This document shows positions 10,001 to 18,672 of a stretch of 37,594 nucleotides of DNA, in pieces. How positions within the stretch are numbered: the stretch's first letter is position 1; each line of letters opens with the position of its first letter. Below the pieces are notes generated by a model. The model had not been told where the DNA came from. It searched no databases and was given only the letters and a program-made list of their open reading frames with translations. The stretch spans positions 1 to 37,594 of the forward strand of contig JALSPK010000116.1 of assembly GCA_026986005.1 (NCBI GenBank). The letters run 5' to 3'. The stretch is from Saprospiraceae bacterium. GTDB taxonomy: Bacteria; Bacteroidota; Bacteroidia; Chitinophagales; Saprospiraceae. The position numbers were made by a program, and so were the translations under genes.

Positions 10001-10363
10001 AGCATTGACAGTAATCAGATACAAGGAGTAATGCATGGATTTATTGATTTACTATTTGAATACAATGGGAAATTTTATATTCTAGACTGGAAATCCAATC
10101 ATCTTGGAATGGGATTGGAGTATTATATCAATGACAACATTGAAGAAGCAATGACGGAAAATAATTATCACCTTCAATATATTGTTTATACTATTGCTGC
10201 CATAAGATTTTTAGAGAATAGAATAACAGAGTTTGACTATGACAAACATTTTGGTGGAGTTTATTACTTATTCTTAAGGGGCATAAGAAAAGACAAAGAT
10301 ACAGGAATATTTTTCAACAGGCTTACGAAAGATAAGGTCGAAATGATCGAATCAATGATATAA
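7046..10363 (+). CDS. recB: RecBCD enzyme subunit RecB, helicase-nuclease
   Basis: This is a UvrD/Rep-type SF1 helicase fused to a RecB nuclease, about 1105 residues from the ATG at 7046; a TTG at 7040 is a weaker start. Helicase motifs appear in order: Walker A ASAGTGKT (~19-26), TFTNSAVAELE (Ia), VFIDEFQDTD (II), FIGDPKQSIYAWRGAD (III), KSNFRST (IV), IMTIHKSKGLSFD (V) and RRLLYVAITRA (VI). The C-terminal nuclease keeps the metal-binding pattern GFIDLLFE followed by ILDWKSNH, i.e. D and DxK. All catalytic motifs are present, so the protein should be a 3'-5' helicase and nuclease acting with RecC and RecD. It is translated from the same message as recC. No recD lies on either side, which means RecD is elsewhere or the enzyme acts without it. 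Confidence 0.95.
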   Translation: MKKFDVNSIVLSGNNLIEASAGTGKTYSIGLLALRLLLEKDIKIEEILMVTFTNSAVAELEIRIRHFLKLAQRYILNQDEIDTSISNIIDNAIKQKSKEEINTLLSNAILFLDETAIYTIHGFCQLTLSEFAFDTKQLFNTELIENQNPIIENAVNDFWRNEITVLDTGIIEVLKEKLLTRELLIEFSKNIFNGKQLSVRNSIDRNNILSQIHSFKKQIESQKKYLHDSIVSSWELIKSTKIHKGTKLYKSIAKGKEEFRNELLIAYKNNPEANYLKNLSFLLPTLENIVTQETTFSDYKMDVFIDFLSRAEVFIKSEVAKKKNRNQVLSFNDLIEKLHISLVKEDNVSLKQSLCNKYRAVFIDEFQDTDHLQYQIFHKAFIDNCDSIVFFIGDPKQSIYAWRGADLKTYIKAQNDIGENKFTMKSNFRSTSQLISAMNDFFPLGKSCRPGTVAPDPFCSEEIKYEKVVAGNNSLEHLINKEELATSFDIVIHSERKRKKDLFESAGMEIVDLLANHHLSKGNNKTEVKPKNICVLVRTRSETKVMKNVLNQYNIPAIIVDDTKIMETDEARNLFYTLYAIDKNDTHSISRALLSPFTAFSIEDIKNLNMDYYRTVFSDLQETWENTGIYSVILRFLDKFGVRNNLLDTDNPKGNRIYTNLMHLAEILNDQEFNNNFSPENLLDWFQKSREGYELTTDYEQRIESDDDAVEIMTIHKSKGLSFDIVVLPYLNLKIKNINNNAPITYLNDEGFFMSYHKTEEEKALYNFQNEQENRRLLYVAITRAVYKCIIHFDEQKGTLKNFVPNINSKNICIREPKEAYTFRYESQEHVTNRGEGLRFQGKLNDSWRLTSYTALDNHTRALSKRKKTDLDKLKEYDTFIFVSLKKGAQTGIILHSIFEKIDFTNDKYWIKEIEKDLMVFGRDSSEIKVEQYLELIRHTLMVELKPDGFSLSEVSNAKRFNELEFYFSFDKWNPIELRKIFPGISIDSNQIQGVMHGFIDLLFEYNGKFYILDWKSNHLGMGLEYYINDNIEEAMTENNYHLQYIVYTIAAIRFLENRITEFDYDKHFGGVYYLFLRGIRKDKDTGIFFNRLTKDKVEMIESMI

Positions 10364-10392
10364 ACCAACAAAACATATATTTTGTGATAATC

Positions 10393-12450
10393 TTATCTTA
10401 AAACGGTAATATCTCCTGAAAAAGGTAGTATTTGGTTGTCTATAAATTTAATCATGAAAAGATAAACATAAACTCCCGGATTAACTTTTTGTCCCTTGTA
10501 TCTGCCGTCCCAACCACTAAGAGGAGCTCCAATAGGAATATTTTCAGTATTATATATCAATTCACCCCATCGATCATAAATAAACATTTTATCAATACCT
10601 AAGGCTGCATGTACATTATAGGCTGTAAAATAATCATTTTTACCATCCCCATTTGGTGTAAACACATTTGGGATTCTGATTTTCCTTGTATCTTTTACAT
10701 AAATAGTCATTTCATCACTAGCTACACAGCCTTTATCATCTTGTGTCACTATAAGCTTATATGTTGTCGTCTTGTACGGAAAAGCGTCTGTGGTAAAATC
10801 AGAAGAATCAATAAGATTGTAGGGTGGCATCCAAATTTGACTTACATCATATTTAGATGGATAATATTTGCCATTCATGCTAGTGATATCCCCAAGCTCT
10901 ATATTTTGGTCAGGGCCTGCATCAGCTACCAATTGTTCCGGATCTACAATTTCAACAATAACAGAATCTCTACACCCTTTTTTATCGACAATATACAACT
11001 TGTAACTACCTTTTGACAAATCTCTAAACACCGGATTATAATTAAAAATAGTATCCTCTATACTGTATTGATAATATGGATTCCCTCTAATACCGGATAC
11101 TTCAATAAAAGCATTTTCTTGTTTCGGGCAGTCCGGTATCTTTATACTATCAATGACTATTTTTAATCTTTCATCAAGCGGCAAATCCTCACAACACGGC
11201 TCCATCCAAATATCTTTTACTATTGTACTTACACAGCCTTTATTACTTTTGACTGTAAGAGATATAGATTTCCAACCATAGGAATCATAAAAAACTTTAG
11301 TTGGCCCTTCGCCGGATTTGATTTGTGGGTTTGCATCCCTGCCAAAAGTCCAATTGTAATCGGTAATTGTTCCAAGTTCATACTTGGTCAAGTCTTTTAT
11401 TTGAATAGAATCTTCGCATCTCAAACCTGTAGGAGGATCAAATTCAAAATCTGGTTCTGGGCCTTCAAATTCTCCTGTACCACCAAACTCAATACCAAAG
11501 CCGATATCCGAAGGTGAAAAATTATTGACAATCAGACAATATGTCTTACCTTGTTTCATATCCAAATATTTCAGAAAGCCATCTTTACTATTATCACAGC
11601 CACCCAACTCTTGAATATCAGTAGCCGTCAAATTCAATCCCGTTAATGGGCCACAGCTGACATGATCCCCTCCAAATGCAGCTCCACAACGCAGTATAAC
11701 ACGATTTTCACAATCATCAATTCCTCCCGGCAACTCATAAACAACAAAGTCCAAATCATCAATATCTTGAAGAGGGGTAAGAGTAAAAGTAAGAGTCCCA
11801 TCATTTTTTGCTATCCATTTGAACCAAGTACTATGCCTTTCTACATGAATACAAGTTTCCGTTGTTTCATTAGGGTCTTCACCAACACCCGGTATATTTT
11901 TAACAACAAAAGGAGATTTATCACATAACAATGAAGCAGTATTACAGTCTTGTCCCGGTTCAATAGGAGGAAAGAAGTTTTTAATACATAACTTAAAAGT
12001 TCCGGTACTTCCATTTTCTCCATCCACTTTTATCAAGTAGGACTCACCTATTATCAATCCACCTGATAAAAGTTCTACAATATTATTTCCAGCAATATCT
12101 TTCTTACATTGAGAGTATCCGCTCAATACACCGAAACATCCATTGTCAACATGAAGAGAGATCATCGGCTTTTGAAGTGTTCCGTCATTTCCGCTACCAC
12201 TTATGATAATATCAACTGCATTGGCAATAGCAGTAAATCTGAACCACACATCATTGTCAGTATTGTCCCAGCAACTAGGAGTTAATCCACCACTATTTGT
12301 AGCTCCAATATTATTAAACTCTGCTTTATTTGAGCACCAATCACTGACATTTTTTATTATTATTGCAGATTCACATTCATCGTTTATAGGCTGTGATATT
12401 AGATTAGAGAATAAAAATATAAATGATATTAGAAATAAAATTTTTCTCAT
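10393..12450 (-). CDS. Secreted PKD/SprB-repeat protein with T9SS type B (CHU_C) sorting domain
   Basis: The protein has 685 residues and a signal peptide at 1-19. Two Cys-containing beta-rich modules of the DxxxxWFRF / STWFKW type occupy about 20-165 and 165-335. A PKD-like domain follows at ~335-420 (NWTFG, GWKSISLTV). A SprB-type repeat lies at ~430-510 (PYYQYSIEDT, LYIVDKKGCRDSVIVEI), then another Ig/PKD-like unit beginning DAGPDQNIELGD. The gliding-motility C-terminal domain covers 592-685 (IPNVFTPNGDGKNDYF, IYDRWGELIY, GWDG, ending SGDITVLR). Family knowledge says such proteins are exported by T9SS and kept on the surface or released, often as adhesins or gliding-related proteins. It is the downstream member of a tandem pair with the gene at 12528, sharing order of domains and high C-terminal identity. 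Specific ligand is unknown. Confidence 0.87.
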   Translation of the reverse strand: MRKILFLISFIFLFSNLISQPINDECESAIIIKNVSDWCSNKAEFNNIGATNSGGLTPSCWDNTDNDVWFRFTAIANAVDIIISGSGNDGTLQKPMISLHVDNGCFGVLSGYSQCKKDIAGNNIVELLSGGLIIGESYLIKVDGENGSTGTFKLCIKNFFPPIEPGQDCNTASLLCDKSPFVVKNIPGVGEDPNETTETCIHVERHSTWFKWIAKNDGTLTFTLTPLQDIDDLDFVVYELPGGIDDCENRVILRCGAAFGGDHVSCGPLTGLNLTATDIQELGGCDNSKDGFLKYLDMKQGKTYCLIVNNFSPSDIGFGIEFGGTGEFEGPEPDFEFDPPTGLRCEDSIQIKDLTKYELGTITDYNWTFGRDANPQIKSGEGPTKVFYDSYGWKSISLTVKSNKGCVSTIVKDIWMEPCCEDLPLDERLKIVIDSIKIPDCPKQENAFIEVSGIRGNPYYQYSIEDTIFNYNPVFRDLSKGSYKLYIVDKKGCRDSVIVEIVDPEQLVADAGPDQNIELGDITSMNGKYYPSKYDVSQIWMPPYNLIDSSDFTTDAFPYKTTTYKLIVTQDDKGCVASDEMTIYVKDTRKIRIPNVFTPNGDGKNDYFTAYNVHAALGIDKMFIYDRWGELIYNTENIPIGAPLSGWDGRYKGQKVNPGVYVYLFMIKFIDNQILPFSGDITVLR

Positions 12451-12527
12451 CTTTTTAATTATTTTGACTACAGAATTAAAAGTTTTTACTATAACCGACT
12501 ATTAAAAGTTGCTAAATAAAGAAAATT

Positions 12528-14609
12528 TCATCTAATTACTGTGATATCTCCTGAAAAAGGCAAAATTTCATTGTCCAAAAACCTTATCATAAATAGATAA
12601 ACATATACTCCAGGATTTACTTTTTGTCCTTTAAAATCTCCATCCCATCCGGCATACACATCACCCAAAGGAATTTTATTTGCCTTGTAAACAAGTTCTC
12701 CCCATCTATCATAAATAAACATTTCATTTATCTCTATCGCTGCTTTTACATTGTAAGCAGTAAAATAATCATTTTTACCATCTCCATTTGGTGTAAACAC
12801 ATTAGGGATTCTTACTTTTCTGTTTTTATTGACATAAACAGTCATATCATCTTGAGCAGTACATCCTGTTTCGTCCTGAACTACAGTCAAAGTATACTTT
12901 TGATCATTGTAAGGGTGAACATCAGGGTCAAGTTCTGTAGAGTCACTCATATTGTAGTTTGGAGTCCAAAAATGAGTCACATCAAATTCGGGAGGCAGAT
13001 ATTTTCCGTTTAAAGAAGTTTCGTCTCCCAAATCTATAGTTTGGTCCGGTCCGGCATCAACATATATTTGCTTAGGATCTATGATCTCTATAATGACAGA
13101 ATCCCTACAACCTTTTTTGTCCTGAACAAATAAGTCATAGTTGCCTGCTCCCAAGTTATAAAATATCGGTATTGTCTGAAAGTTTTTACCATCAATACTG
13201 TATTCATATGGAGGATTCCCCTCTGTTCCACTTCCCAATACCGATCCGGTATTGTCACCTGCACAAATAGGATTTGTACTTTCTACATCTAAGCCCAAAG
13301 TTAAATCTGCACAACAAGAATTTACATATATCGGAAGCAACTTAGTTACCAAACAACCTCTGGAACTTTCTATGGTTAAAGCGACTATTTTATCTCCAAA
13401 AGAATCGTAAATCACATCCAACGGTCCTTTGTTAGAAGAACTGATAGGAGTAGCTCCATTTCCAAATGCCCAAGAATAGGAAACTATTTGATCTGTTTCG
13501 GAAGTTGACGTATTGGTAAACCGAATTGTTTTATCGCACTCAAATTTATTAAGCGCATCAATAGTAAAATCGGCTTTAGGTCCTAGGAAAGTACCTGTTC
13601 CTCCAAAATCGATTTTAAATCCAAGACCTGATCTACTGTAATTATTTACTATTAATACATAGGACCTTCCGGACACCATATTTATTGGAGCGACAAAATT
13701 ATTTGAATTATTATTACAACCCGGTTGTTCATCCACGTCTGTTTCTCCTGCTCTCAACCCTGTTGGACCATTGCATGCAGCCCATTGTTCGACTGGAAGA
13801 GCATTGCCACTACCGTCTCCATTTGCACCGGAAGCCATGCATCTAATCATGATTTTATCACTACAATCATCAAGGCCATTTGGCAATTCATAAACAGCAA
13901 AATCCAAATCGTCAGTCACTCTAAGCTCATTGTTATTTGGTGTCAAAGTAAATGTTAATGTTCCTGATTTGTCACAAGTCCATTTATGCCAAGATGAAGC
14001 AAATTCTTTTTTAATGCATGATCTATTGTCTATTTCGTTTTTATCTTCACCGGCCCCCACTAAACTTTCAATAAGGAACGAGGATTTGTCGCATAGCACT
14101 ACTCCGTCTTTACAATCACTTTCAGGGCTGGGTACAGGAGTAAACTCATCAATACACAATTTGAAACTACCCTCTCCTCCGACAGATGATTCAATCATAA
14201 AATAATAAGTTTTTCCAATTATCAAGTGATCTATAACCAATTCATCTGTTGATTCCGTACTACCAGGAGAGCAAGCTAAGTATGTATTGCAATCTTCGAA
14301 GAAAACAATTTTGGGACTCTTCATTGTCCCTCCCAATCCTTTACCGAAAACCCTGATTGATACAGCAGATTTTTTGGGAGTGAAACTAAACCAAACGCCA
14401 TTTTTAAACTGTAAAAACACACAACCGTTTGGAAATTCGGGATCAGGTGTTGCACCTACATTAGTAAATTCCCCTTCTTCAGAACAATATCCTCCGTCTA
14501 CATCAATGAATTTAGCATATTGACAATTATCAAAAGTATATTGTCCACTTAACGTGTTGGTTACAAAAACGGCTGACAGTAAAAATATGTAGATGTAGTA
14601 TTTTTTCAT
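12528..14609 (-). CDS. Secreted PKD/SprB-repeat protein with T9SS type B sorting domain, paralogue of the next gene
   Basis: The protein has 693 residues and an N-terminal signal peptide ending near NTLSGQ. The domain order is the same as in the 10393 gene. Two Cys-rich beta modules carry GVWFSFTP and SSWHKWTCD. A PKD-like domain (SYSWAFGNGATP) follows, then a SprB-type repeat (PYEYSIDGKNF, LFVQDKKGCRDSVIIEI), then DAGPDQTIDLGD. Residues 600-693 are the type B sorting domain (IPNVFTPNGDGKNDYF, GWDGDFKGQKVNPGVYVY, ending SGDITVIR). The sorting domains of the two paralogues have equal length and differ at few positions, while the N-terminal modules are more diverged, as expected after tandem duplication. 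The 77-base gap between them shows no clear promoter or terminator, so co-transcription is likely. A TATATTTG element at 14637-14630 could be the -7 box. Role: probable surface or secreted adhesive protein. Confidence 0.87.
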   Translation of the reverse strand: MKKYYIYIFLLSAVFVTNTLSGQYTFDNCQYAKFIDVDGGYCSEEGEFTNVGATPDPEFPNGCVFLQFKNGVWFSFTPKKSAVSIRVFGKGLGGTMKSPKIVFFEDCNTYLACSPGSTESTDELVIDHLIIGKTYYFMIESSVGGEGSFKLCIDEFTPVPSPESDCKDGVVLCDKSSFLIESLVGAGEDKNEIDNRSCIKKEFASSWHKWTCDKSGTLTFTLTPNNNELRVTDDLDFAVYELPNGLDDCSDKIMIRCMASGANGDGSGNALPVEQWAACNGPTGLRAGETDVDEQPGCNNNSNNFVAPINMVSGRSYVLIVNNYSRSGLGFKIDFGGTGTFLGPKADFTIDALNKFECDKTIRFTNTSTSETDQIVSYSWAFGNGATPISSSNKGPLDVIYDSFGDKIVALTIESSRGCLVTKLLPIYVNSCCADLTLGLDVESTNPICAGDNTGSVLGSGTEGNPPYEYSIDGKNFQTIPIFYNLGAGNYDLFVQDKKGCRDSVIIEIIDPKQIYVDAGPDQTIDLGDETSLNGKYLPPEFDVTHFWTPNYNMSDSTELDPDVHPYNDQKYTLTVVQDETGCTAQDDMTVYVNKNRKVRIPNVFTPNGDGKNDYFTAYNVKAAIEINEMFIYDRWGELVYKANKIPLGDVYAGWDGDFKGQKVNPGVYVYLFMIRFLDNEILPFSGDITVIR

Positions 14610-14698
14610 ATTATATAGAATTGCTATTGCAAATATAACTAAAAAATCTATTAATATCTTGTCTTTGAATGCTTACATTTTATATAATTTAACAGATT

Positions 14699-15271
14699 TT
14701 AACTATTTTCAAATAAATTTTTTTCAACTAGTTCGCACATAATATGTCCAATGAGTATATGCGACTCCTGGATTCTGGGAGTATCGTATGAAGGTACAGC
14801 TATCAAATAATCCGAAAAGTCTTTCATTTTTCCTCCACTTAAACCTGTAAAGCCAATTGTTATTACACCTTGAGCTTTTGCCTGCTGAAATGCTTTAATT
14901 ATATTTTCAGAATTACCGGAAGTTGATAAACCAATCAATACATCTCCTTTTCTTCCTTTGGCCTGAATCAGTCTTGAAAAAATATATTCATAGCCATAAT
15001 CATTGCCAACCGCAGTAAGATATGAAGTATTGACATGTAGTGCTTCAGCAAAAAGAGGAGCCCTATCAAAATAGAACCTTCCTGAAAATTCTGCTGCTAA
15101 ATGCTGTGCATCAGCGGCACTACCACCATTTCCACAAAAGAATACTTTTCTATCATTTTCAAATGTATTAGTCACAATACCCACAACGTCATTTATTATT
15201 TTCAATAAATTCTCATCATTTAGAATTGCAGATTTTACATTGATACTACTTTCTATTATTTTTTTTATCAT
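14699..15271 (-). CDS. gmhA: Sedoheptulose 7-phosphate isomerase
   Basis: This 190-residue SIS-domain enzyme converts D-sedoheptulose 7-phosphate to D-glycero-D-manno-heptose 7-phosphate, the first step of heptose synthesis for LPS core. FFCGNGGSAADAQHLAAEFSGRF is split here over residues 44-66; His57 and Glu61, with Gln168 and His176 (in RIQESH and ILIGH), match the zinc ligands of GmhA. STSGNSENI (116-124) is the SIS phosphosugar loop. Length matches the family (~190). It is the last gene of the waaA-rfaE1-gmhA cluster, only 6 bases after rfaE1, which supplies the next enzyme in the pathway. Cytoplasmic. Confidence 0.93.
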   Translation of the reverse strand: MIKKIIESSINVKSAILNDENLLKIINDVVGIVTNTFENDRKVFFCGNGGSAADAQHLAAEFSGRFYFDRAPLFAEALHVNTSYLTAVGNDYGYEYIFSRLIQAKGRKGDVLIGLSTSGNSENIIKAFQQAKAQGVITIGFTGLSGGKMKDFSDYLIAVPSYDTPRIQESHILIGHIMCELVEKNLFENS

Positions 15272-15277
15272 ATAAAT

Positions 15278-16249
15278 TTATGATTTTATTATTTCTTCCA
15301 ATAATCTATCTTTTTTTACTGTTGCAACACCGACTTTTCCACAGGCTAATCCTCCTGCAAGATTAGAATAAACCGCAACTTCTTCCGGAGAATAACCGGC
15401 AACAAAGAATAATGTCGCTACACTCAATACCACATCCCCTGCTCCGCTAACATCAACTACTGTTCTGAGTTTTGTAGGAATAATTTTAGATTTGTTTTTT
15501 CCATTTGAATAATATATCCCTTTTGAGCCCAATGTTACATATAAATGCTTGAAATTTAATTTCGAATTTAATATTGCTGCAGTTTTATCTAAATCCGATT
15601 TTACAGGAGTGATTTTGTTATTTAATGCTGAGCTGACTTCATTCAGATTTGGTTTGAACAAATCTACGTCTTTGTAACTAAAAAAATCATTGAATTTGGG
15701 ATCTACAGCTACAAAAATGTTTTTTTCTTTTGCCTTTTCAATTATATGTGTTATTATATATTTATCCAATAATCCTTTATCATAATCTTGAAGAATGATA
15801 GCATTTATTTTATTGCCTTCAATTATTTGTCTAAATGATCTTAATATTTTTTCTTTAACACTATTGTTTACGATATCAGTATCCTCTTCATCAATTCTCA
15901 AGATGTGTTGTCCATTGGACATTATACGTGTTTTCACGGTAGTTTGACGTGATTTGTCTCTTATGATATTATCTGTTGAAATATGGTTTTCACCAATACA
16001 ATTAATCAATTTTTGTCCGTTATCATCGTCACCGACGACACTCAACAATATAGGTACTGAACCAAGAGTTTTGATATTTAAAGCTACATTAGCAGCACCC
16101 CCGGGCATTATATCAATGTCTATATTTTCAAGTATTGGTACTGGAGCTTCAGGGGATATTCTCCTCACTTTGCCGGTCAAATATCTATCCAACATGATAT
16201 CTCCAACTATCAATACATTGTATGATTCTAATTTAACTCTTGTATCCAT
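15278..16249 (-). CDS. rfaE1: D-glycero-beta-D-manno-heptose-7-phosphate kinase (RfaE domain I)
   Basis: This 323-residue PfkB-family kinase makes heptose 1,7-bisphosphate from the product of GmhA. The N-terminus contains GDIMLDRYLTGKVRRISPEAP and the PfkB signature PGGAANVALNIKTLG (about 50-64). The second signature with the catalytic Asp is VSGAGDVVLS (about 267-276). The nucleotidyltransferase half found in fused HldE proteins is absent, so RfaE2 and GmhB activities must be encoded elsewhere. Spacing is 3 bases from the waaA stop and 6 bases to gmhA, consistent with a single operon. The usual GAGDT reads GAGDV here, a mild variation. Confidence 0.92.
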   Translation of the reverse strand: MDTRVKLESYNVLIVGDIMLDRYLTGKVRRISPEAPVPILENIDIDIMPGGAANVALNIKTLGSVPILLSVVGDDDNGQKLINCIGENHISTDNIIRDKSRQTTVKTRIMSNGQHILRIDEEDTDIVNNSVKEKILRSFRQIIEGNKINAIILQDYDKGLLDKYIITHIIEKAKEKNIFVAVDPKFNDFFSYKDVDLFKPNLNEVSSALNNKITPVKSDLDKTAAILNSKLNFKHLYVTLGSKGIYYSNGKNKSKIIPTKLRTVVDVSGAGDVVLSVATLFFVAGYSPEEVAVYSNLAGGLACGKVGVATVKKDRLLEEIIKS

Positions 16250-16252
16250 TGT

Positions 16253-17482
16253 CTATAACATTTGGTTTTCAAGATATTTTACAATCTGTAAACTTGCATT
16301 TTTATTTTTTTCTAAAAAATTTCTTATCCCTTTTTGAACTTCATTATAAAAATCTTTATTATCCAAAGATAGTAATATTTCTTCTAATTGATTTCCATCA
16401 TCAATTGAAAAAAACGATTTTTTTAAAATTAAATGCGTCGCTTCAGTAAACCTTTTATAATTTGGACCGAAAATCACAGGTATAATATACGCAGCCGGTT
16501 CTAGAGTATTGTGAATACTTTTACCAAAACCACCCCCTATATAAGAAATATACGCATATCTGTATATCCTCGAGAGAATTCCTATTTTATCAACAATCAA
16601 AATATCAACTTTATCTTTAATACTAATAATTCCTTTGCTGTAAAAATGAATATTATAGCCTGAAAACTTTTGTGATATATAATTGATTTGTTTGTCCGAT
16701 AATTCATGAGGAGCTATTATTAGATTGTATTTTTCAATCAATTTTCGCTTTATCCCTGATAGAATATCAATGTCCTTTTCCCAAGTACTTCCACAAATCA
16801 ACACCTTCTTTTCATTGGATACAAACCCTTCAATTATTGAATCTGTATATTTTGTTTCGGCTATTTCTATCACCCTATCTATTCTACTATCTCCCGCTTT
16901 TTCGACATTGTCAAAACCATGCGATTTAAGAATATCCAATGTAGCTTCATCTTGTGTAAAAATCTTAGTTACTCTCTTGAGTTGAAATAAAATTATTTTG
17001 TTAAATGTTTTGAATAATCTATGATTTTTGTTGAGCAGTACGGAAATAAAAATAACTGTATGTTTTGTATCATTTAGTATCTTCAAGTAGTTGTACCAAA
17101 AGTCATACTTAACAAATATACTTATTTCAGGATTTATACTAGCAATAAATTTTTTGGCGTTTTTGGGTAAATCAGTAGGTAAATATAAGATATAATCAGC
17201 GATTTTATAGTTTATTAGAGCATTGTGACCCGAAGGAGAAAAGAAAGTAAGTACATATATATAATCAGGTCTGTACTTTTTTAGTTTTTCAAAAATCGGT
17301 CTGCCTTGCTCAAATTCCCCAAGAGAAGAGCAGTGCATCCAGACAACTTTTTCGGTGACTAAATCCGGGATATGCTGTATTTTTCTGCCTTTTACCCACA
17401 ATTTTGCTTTACGGTTGAATAAAGAGGTAAATCTAATTATAAATGCATAAATATTCATCAAAAAATTATAGAGATAAGGCAT
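16253..17482 (-). CDS. waaA: 3-deoxy-D-manno-octulosonic acid (Kdo) transferase
   Basis: This GT30-family membrane-associated enzyme transfers Kdo from CMP-Kdo to lipid A precursor. I take the ATG at 17482 (MPYLYNFLMNIY, 409 residues) because it begins one base after the upstream stop; a longer frame from 17539 would overlap the preceding gene by 54 bases. An N-terminal hydrophobic anchor is followed by HCSSLGEFEQGRP, where Glu56 corresponds to the catalytic Glu of WaaA. VKYDFWYNYL, CGSTWEKDID and GGGFGKSIHNTLEPA (the CMP-Kdo binding region) follow in order. It sits between the outer-membrane barrel gene and rfaE1, so lipid A-Kdo and heptose addition are expressed together. Confidence 0.92.
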   Translation of the reverse strand: MPYLYNFLMNIYAFIIRFTSLFNRKAKLWVKGRKIQHIPDLVTEKVVWMHCSSLGEFEQGRPIFEKLKKYRPDYIYVLTFFSPSGHNALINYKIADYILYLPTDLPKNAKKFIASINPEISIFVKYDFWYNYLKILNDTKHTVIFISVLLNKNHRLFKTFNKIILFQLKRVTKIFTQDEATLDILKSHGFDNVEKAGDSRIDRVIEIAETKYTDSIIEGFVSNEKKVLICGSTWEKDIDILSGIKRKLIEKYNLIIAPHELSDKQINYISQKFSGYNIHFYSKGIISIKDKVDILIVDKIGILSRIYRYAYISYIGGGFGKSIHNTLEPAAYIIPVIFGPNYKRFTEATHLILKKSFFSIDDGNQLEEILLSLDNKDFYNEVQKGIRNFLEKNKNASLQIVKYLENQML

Positions 17483-17483
17483 C

Positions 17484-18239
17484 CTAATAGTATATTTCTT
17501 CCGGGTTTTTAACAATATATAGTGGCAATATCCAGCCAATTTTTATTCCATATAGAAGGTCTTTTCTAGCAAAATTGTCAACAGAAGCCTTATCATAATC
17601 ATATCCTCGGATACTTTTTGTGAATCCCTGATAGAATTCAAATCCCGCATAAAAATTAATCTTACTTTTTTCGCTCAGATACTGATATCCAACAAATTCT
17701 TTTAAAGCTAAACCTCCTGTCAATCTATCGTACCCTTTTAAGTAATCTGATGTTAATTGTCGTATTTCTCCAATTGTTTTGAAGCTAATCCAATGCCTGA
17801 ACAAATATCCACCTGCTTCAATCTTAATTCCTGTTCTGATATTTCTGTTAAAAGGTATGATTTTACTGATTAATCCACCGAATAAGACACCCCTTTCACT
17901 AGTCTGGATGGTCGCAAAAGTTCCATTATTATTAATAACATGTCTATCAAAAGTCAGGATATTTAAAAAAGAATGCTCTTTTACTTTGCCGCTAAAGATG
18001 TAACTAGCTTCAATACCTACAGAAATATTTGAACCACTAAAGTAAAAAGTAGGTGAAACATCAATTTTGAAATTGTTTCCAAATCTTGTGGACAAGTCCC
18101 CCCCAGAGACATTATATCCATATGAAAACCCAAAAATAAAGCCGGGATTCTGCTTGTACACTTTTTGAGCATTTGTAGTAATTGTACTAAAAAAAAATAA
18201 TATGATTACTAATAGAATGAGTTTATTTATTTTTCTCAT
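17484..18239 (-). CDS. Outer-membrane beta-barrel protein, first gene of the LPS operon
   Basis: The protein has 251 residues and a strong signal peptide (about 1-24, ending TTNAQ). The rest is alternating aromatic/polar strands with no transmembrane helices (GFIFGFSYGYN, YFSGSNISVGIEASYIF, KINFYAGFEFYQGF, LLYGIKIGWILPLY). Ending near KNPEEIYY resembles a conserved Bacteroidota protein found beside Kdo transferase genes; this is my recollection, not a search. The stop at 17484 is one base from the waaA ATG, so it is translationally linked. A role in outer-membrane/LPS assembly or as a small barrel is an inference from context. No enzymatic motif is visible. Confidence 0.7.
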   Translation of the reverse strand: MRKINKLILLVIILFFFSTITTNAQKVYKQNPGFIFGFSYGYNVSGGDLSTRFGNNFKIDVSPTFYFSGSNISVGIEASYIFSGKVKEHSFLNILTFDRHVINNNGTFATIQTSERGVLFGGLISKIIPFNRNIRTGIKIEAGGYLFRHWISFKTIGEIRQLTSDYLKGYDRLTGGLALKEFVGYQYLSEKSKINFYAGFEFYQGFTKSIRGYDYDKASVDNFARKDLLYGIKIGWILPLYIVKNPEEIYY

Positions 18240-18441
18240 AAAAGTTTCAGTATTGAATATTTACAAAATTGAAGTAATAAAAACTGCAAATAACTTAATG
18301 TGTTTTTTGCTTGTTTTCCTTGAATATCGTTAAGATGTTCAAATCACTTCCATTACTATAATACGAAAATAAGAAAAATATGTTGATAATGATGTATAAG
18401 AATACAATAGTACGTGAAAAAAATAGAAGGAAATAATTATT

Positions 18442-18567
18442 TCAGCTTAATTTGTGTCTGTCTATAATCTCCTGTGTGGCTTGTGTAACCTCCCAATCGC
18501 CCACGATGTTATTGCGTTTAACGTCAAAATCTACCGAATCATCTTTGCTACATGAAAGAAACATCAT
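18442..18567 (-). pseudogene. Remnant of a small lipoprotein gene
   Basis: A 41-codon frame reads MMFLSCSKDDS, a lipobox-like end of a signal peptide, followed by NNIVGDWEVTQ, which looks like the first strand of a lipocalin-like lipoprotein; it then stops. The expected upstream part (MKRLI..., ATG at 18596) is in a different frame and stops after 9 codons, so one base seems to have been lost or gained. The last codons overlap a sequence nearly identical to a MITE tip (18449-18467). Reading: a frameshifted and 3'-truncated lipoprotein gene. A genuine very short gene is less likely. Confidence 0.5.
18449..18467 (+). repeat. Solo MITE end inside the lipoprotein remnant
   Basis: The sequence aatttgtgtctgtctataa differs by about one base from the terminal inverted repeat of the copies at 28223 and 35100. 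No second end is nearby, so it could be an excision or deletion scar. Short match, therefore uncertain. Confidence 0.4.
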
Positions 18568-18672
18568 TAGAATACTTGCAAAATTAATCTTTTCATATGT
18601 TTAAAAATTTCTAATAAATAGAAAATAAATGTATTACAAATTTTCTGCACATATGGAACCGCTTCGCTCTCA

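Noticed and set aside
10364-10392. Terminator between recB and the convergent T9SS gene
   Set aside because: acaaaa/ttttgt is a weak 6-bp A/T stem without a clear T run; not strong enough to list.
10609-11016. 135-codon open frame on the plus strand
   Set aside because: It is antisense to the T9SS protein gene, rich in Ile/Cys/His as shadow frames are, and has no family resemblance.
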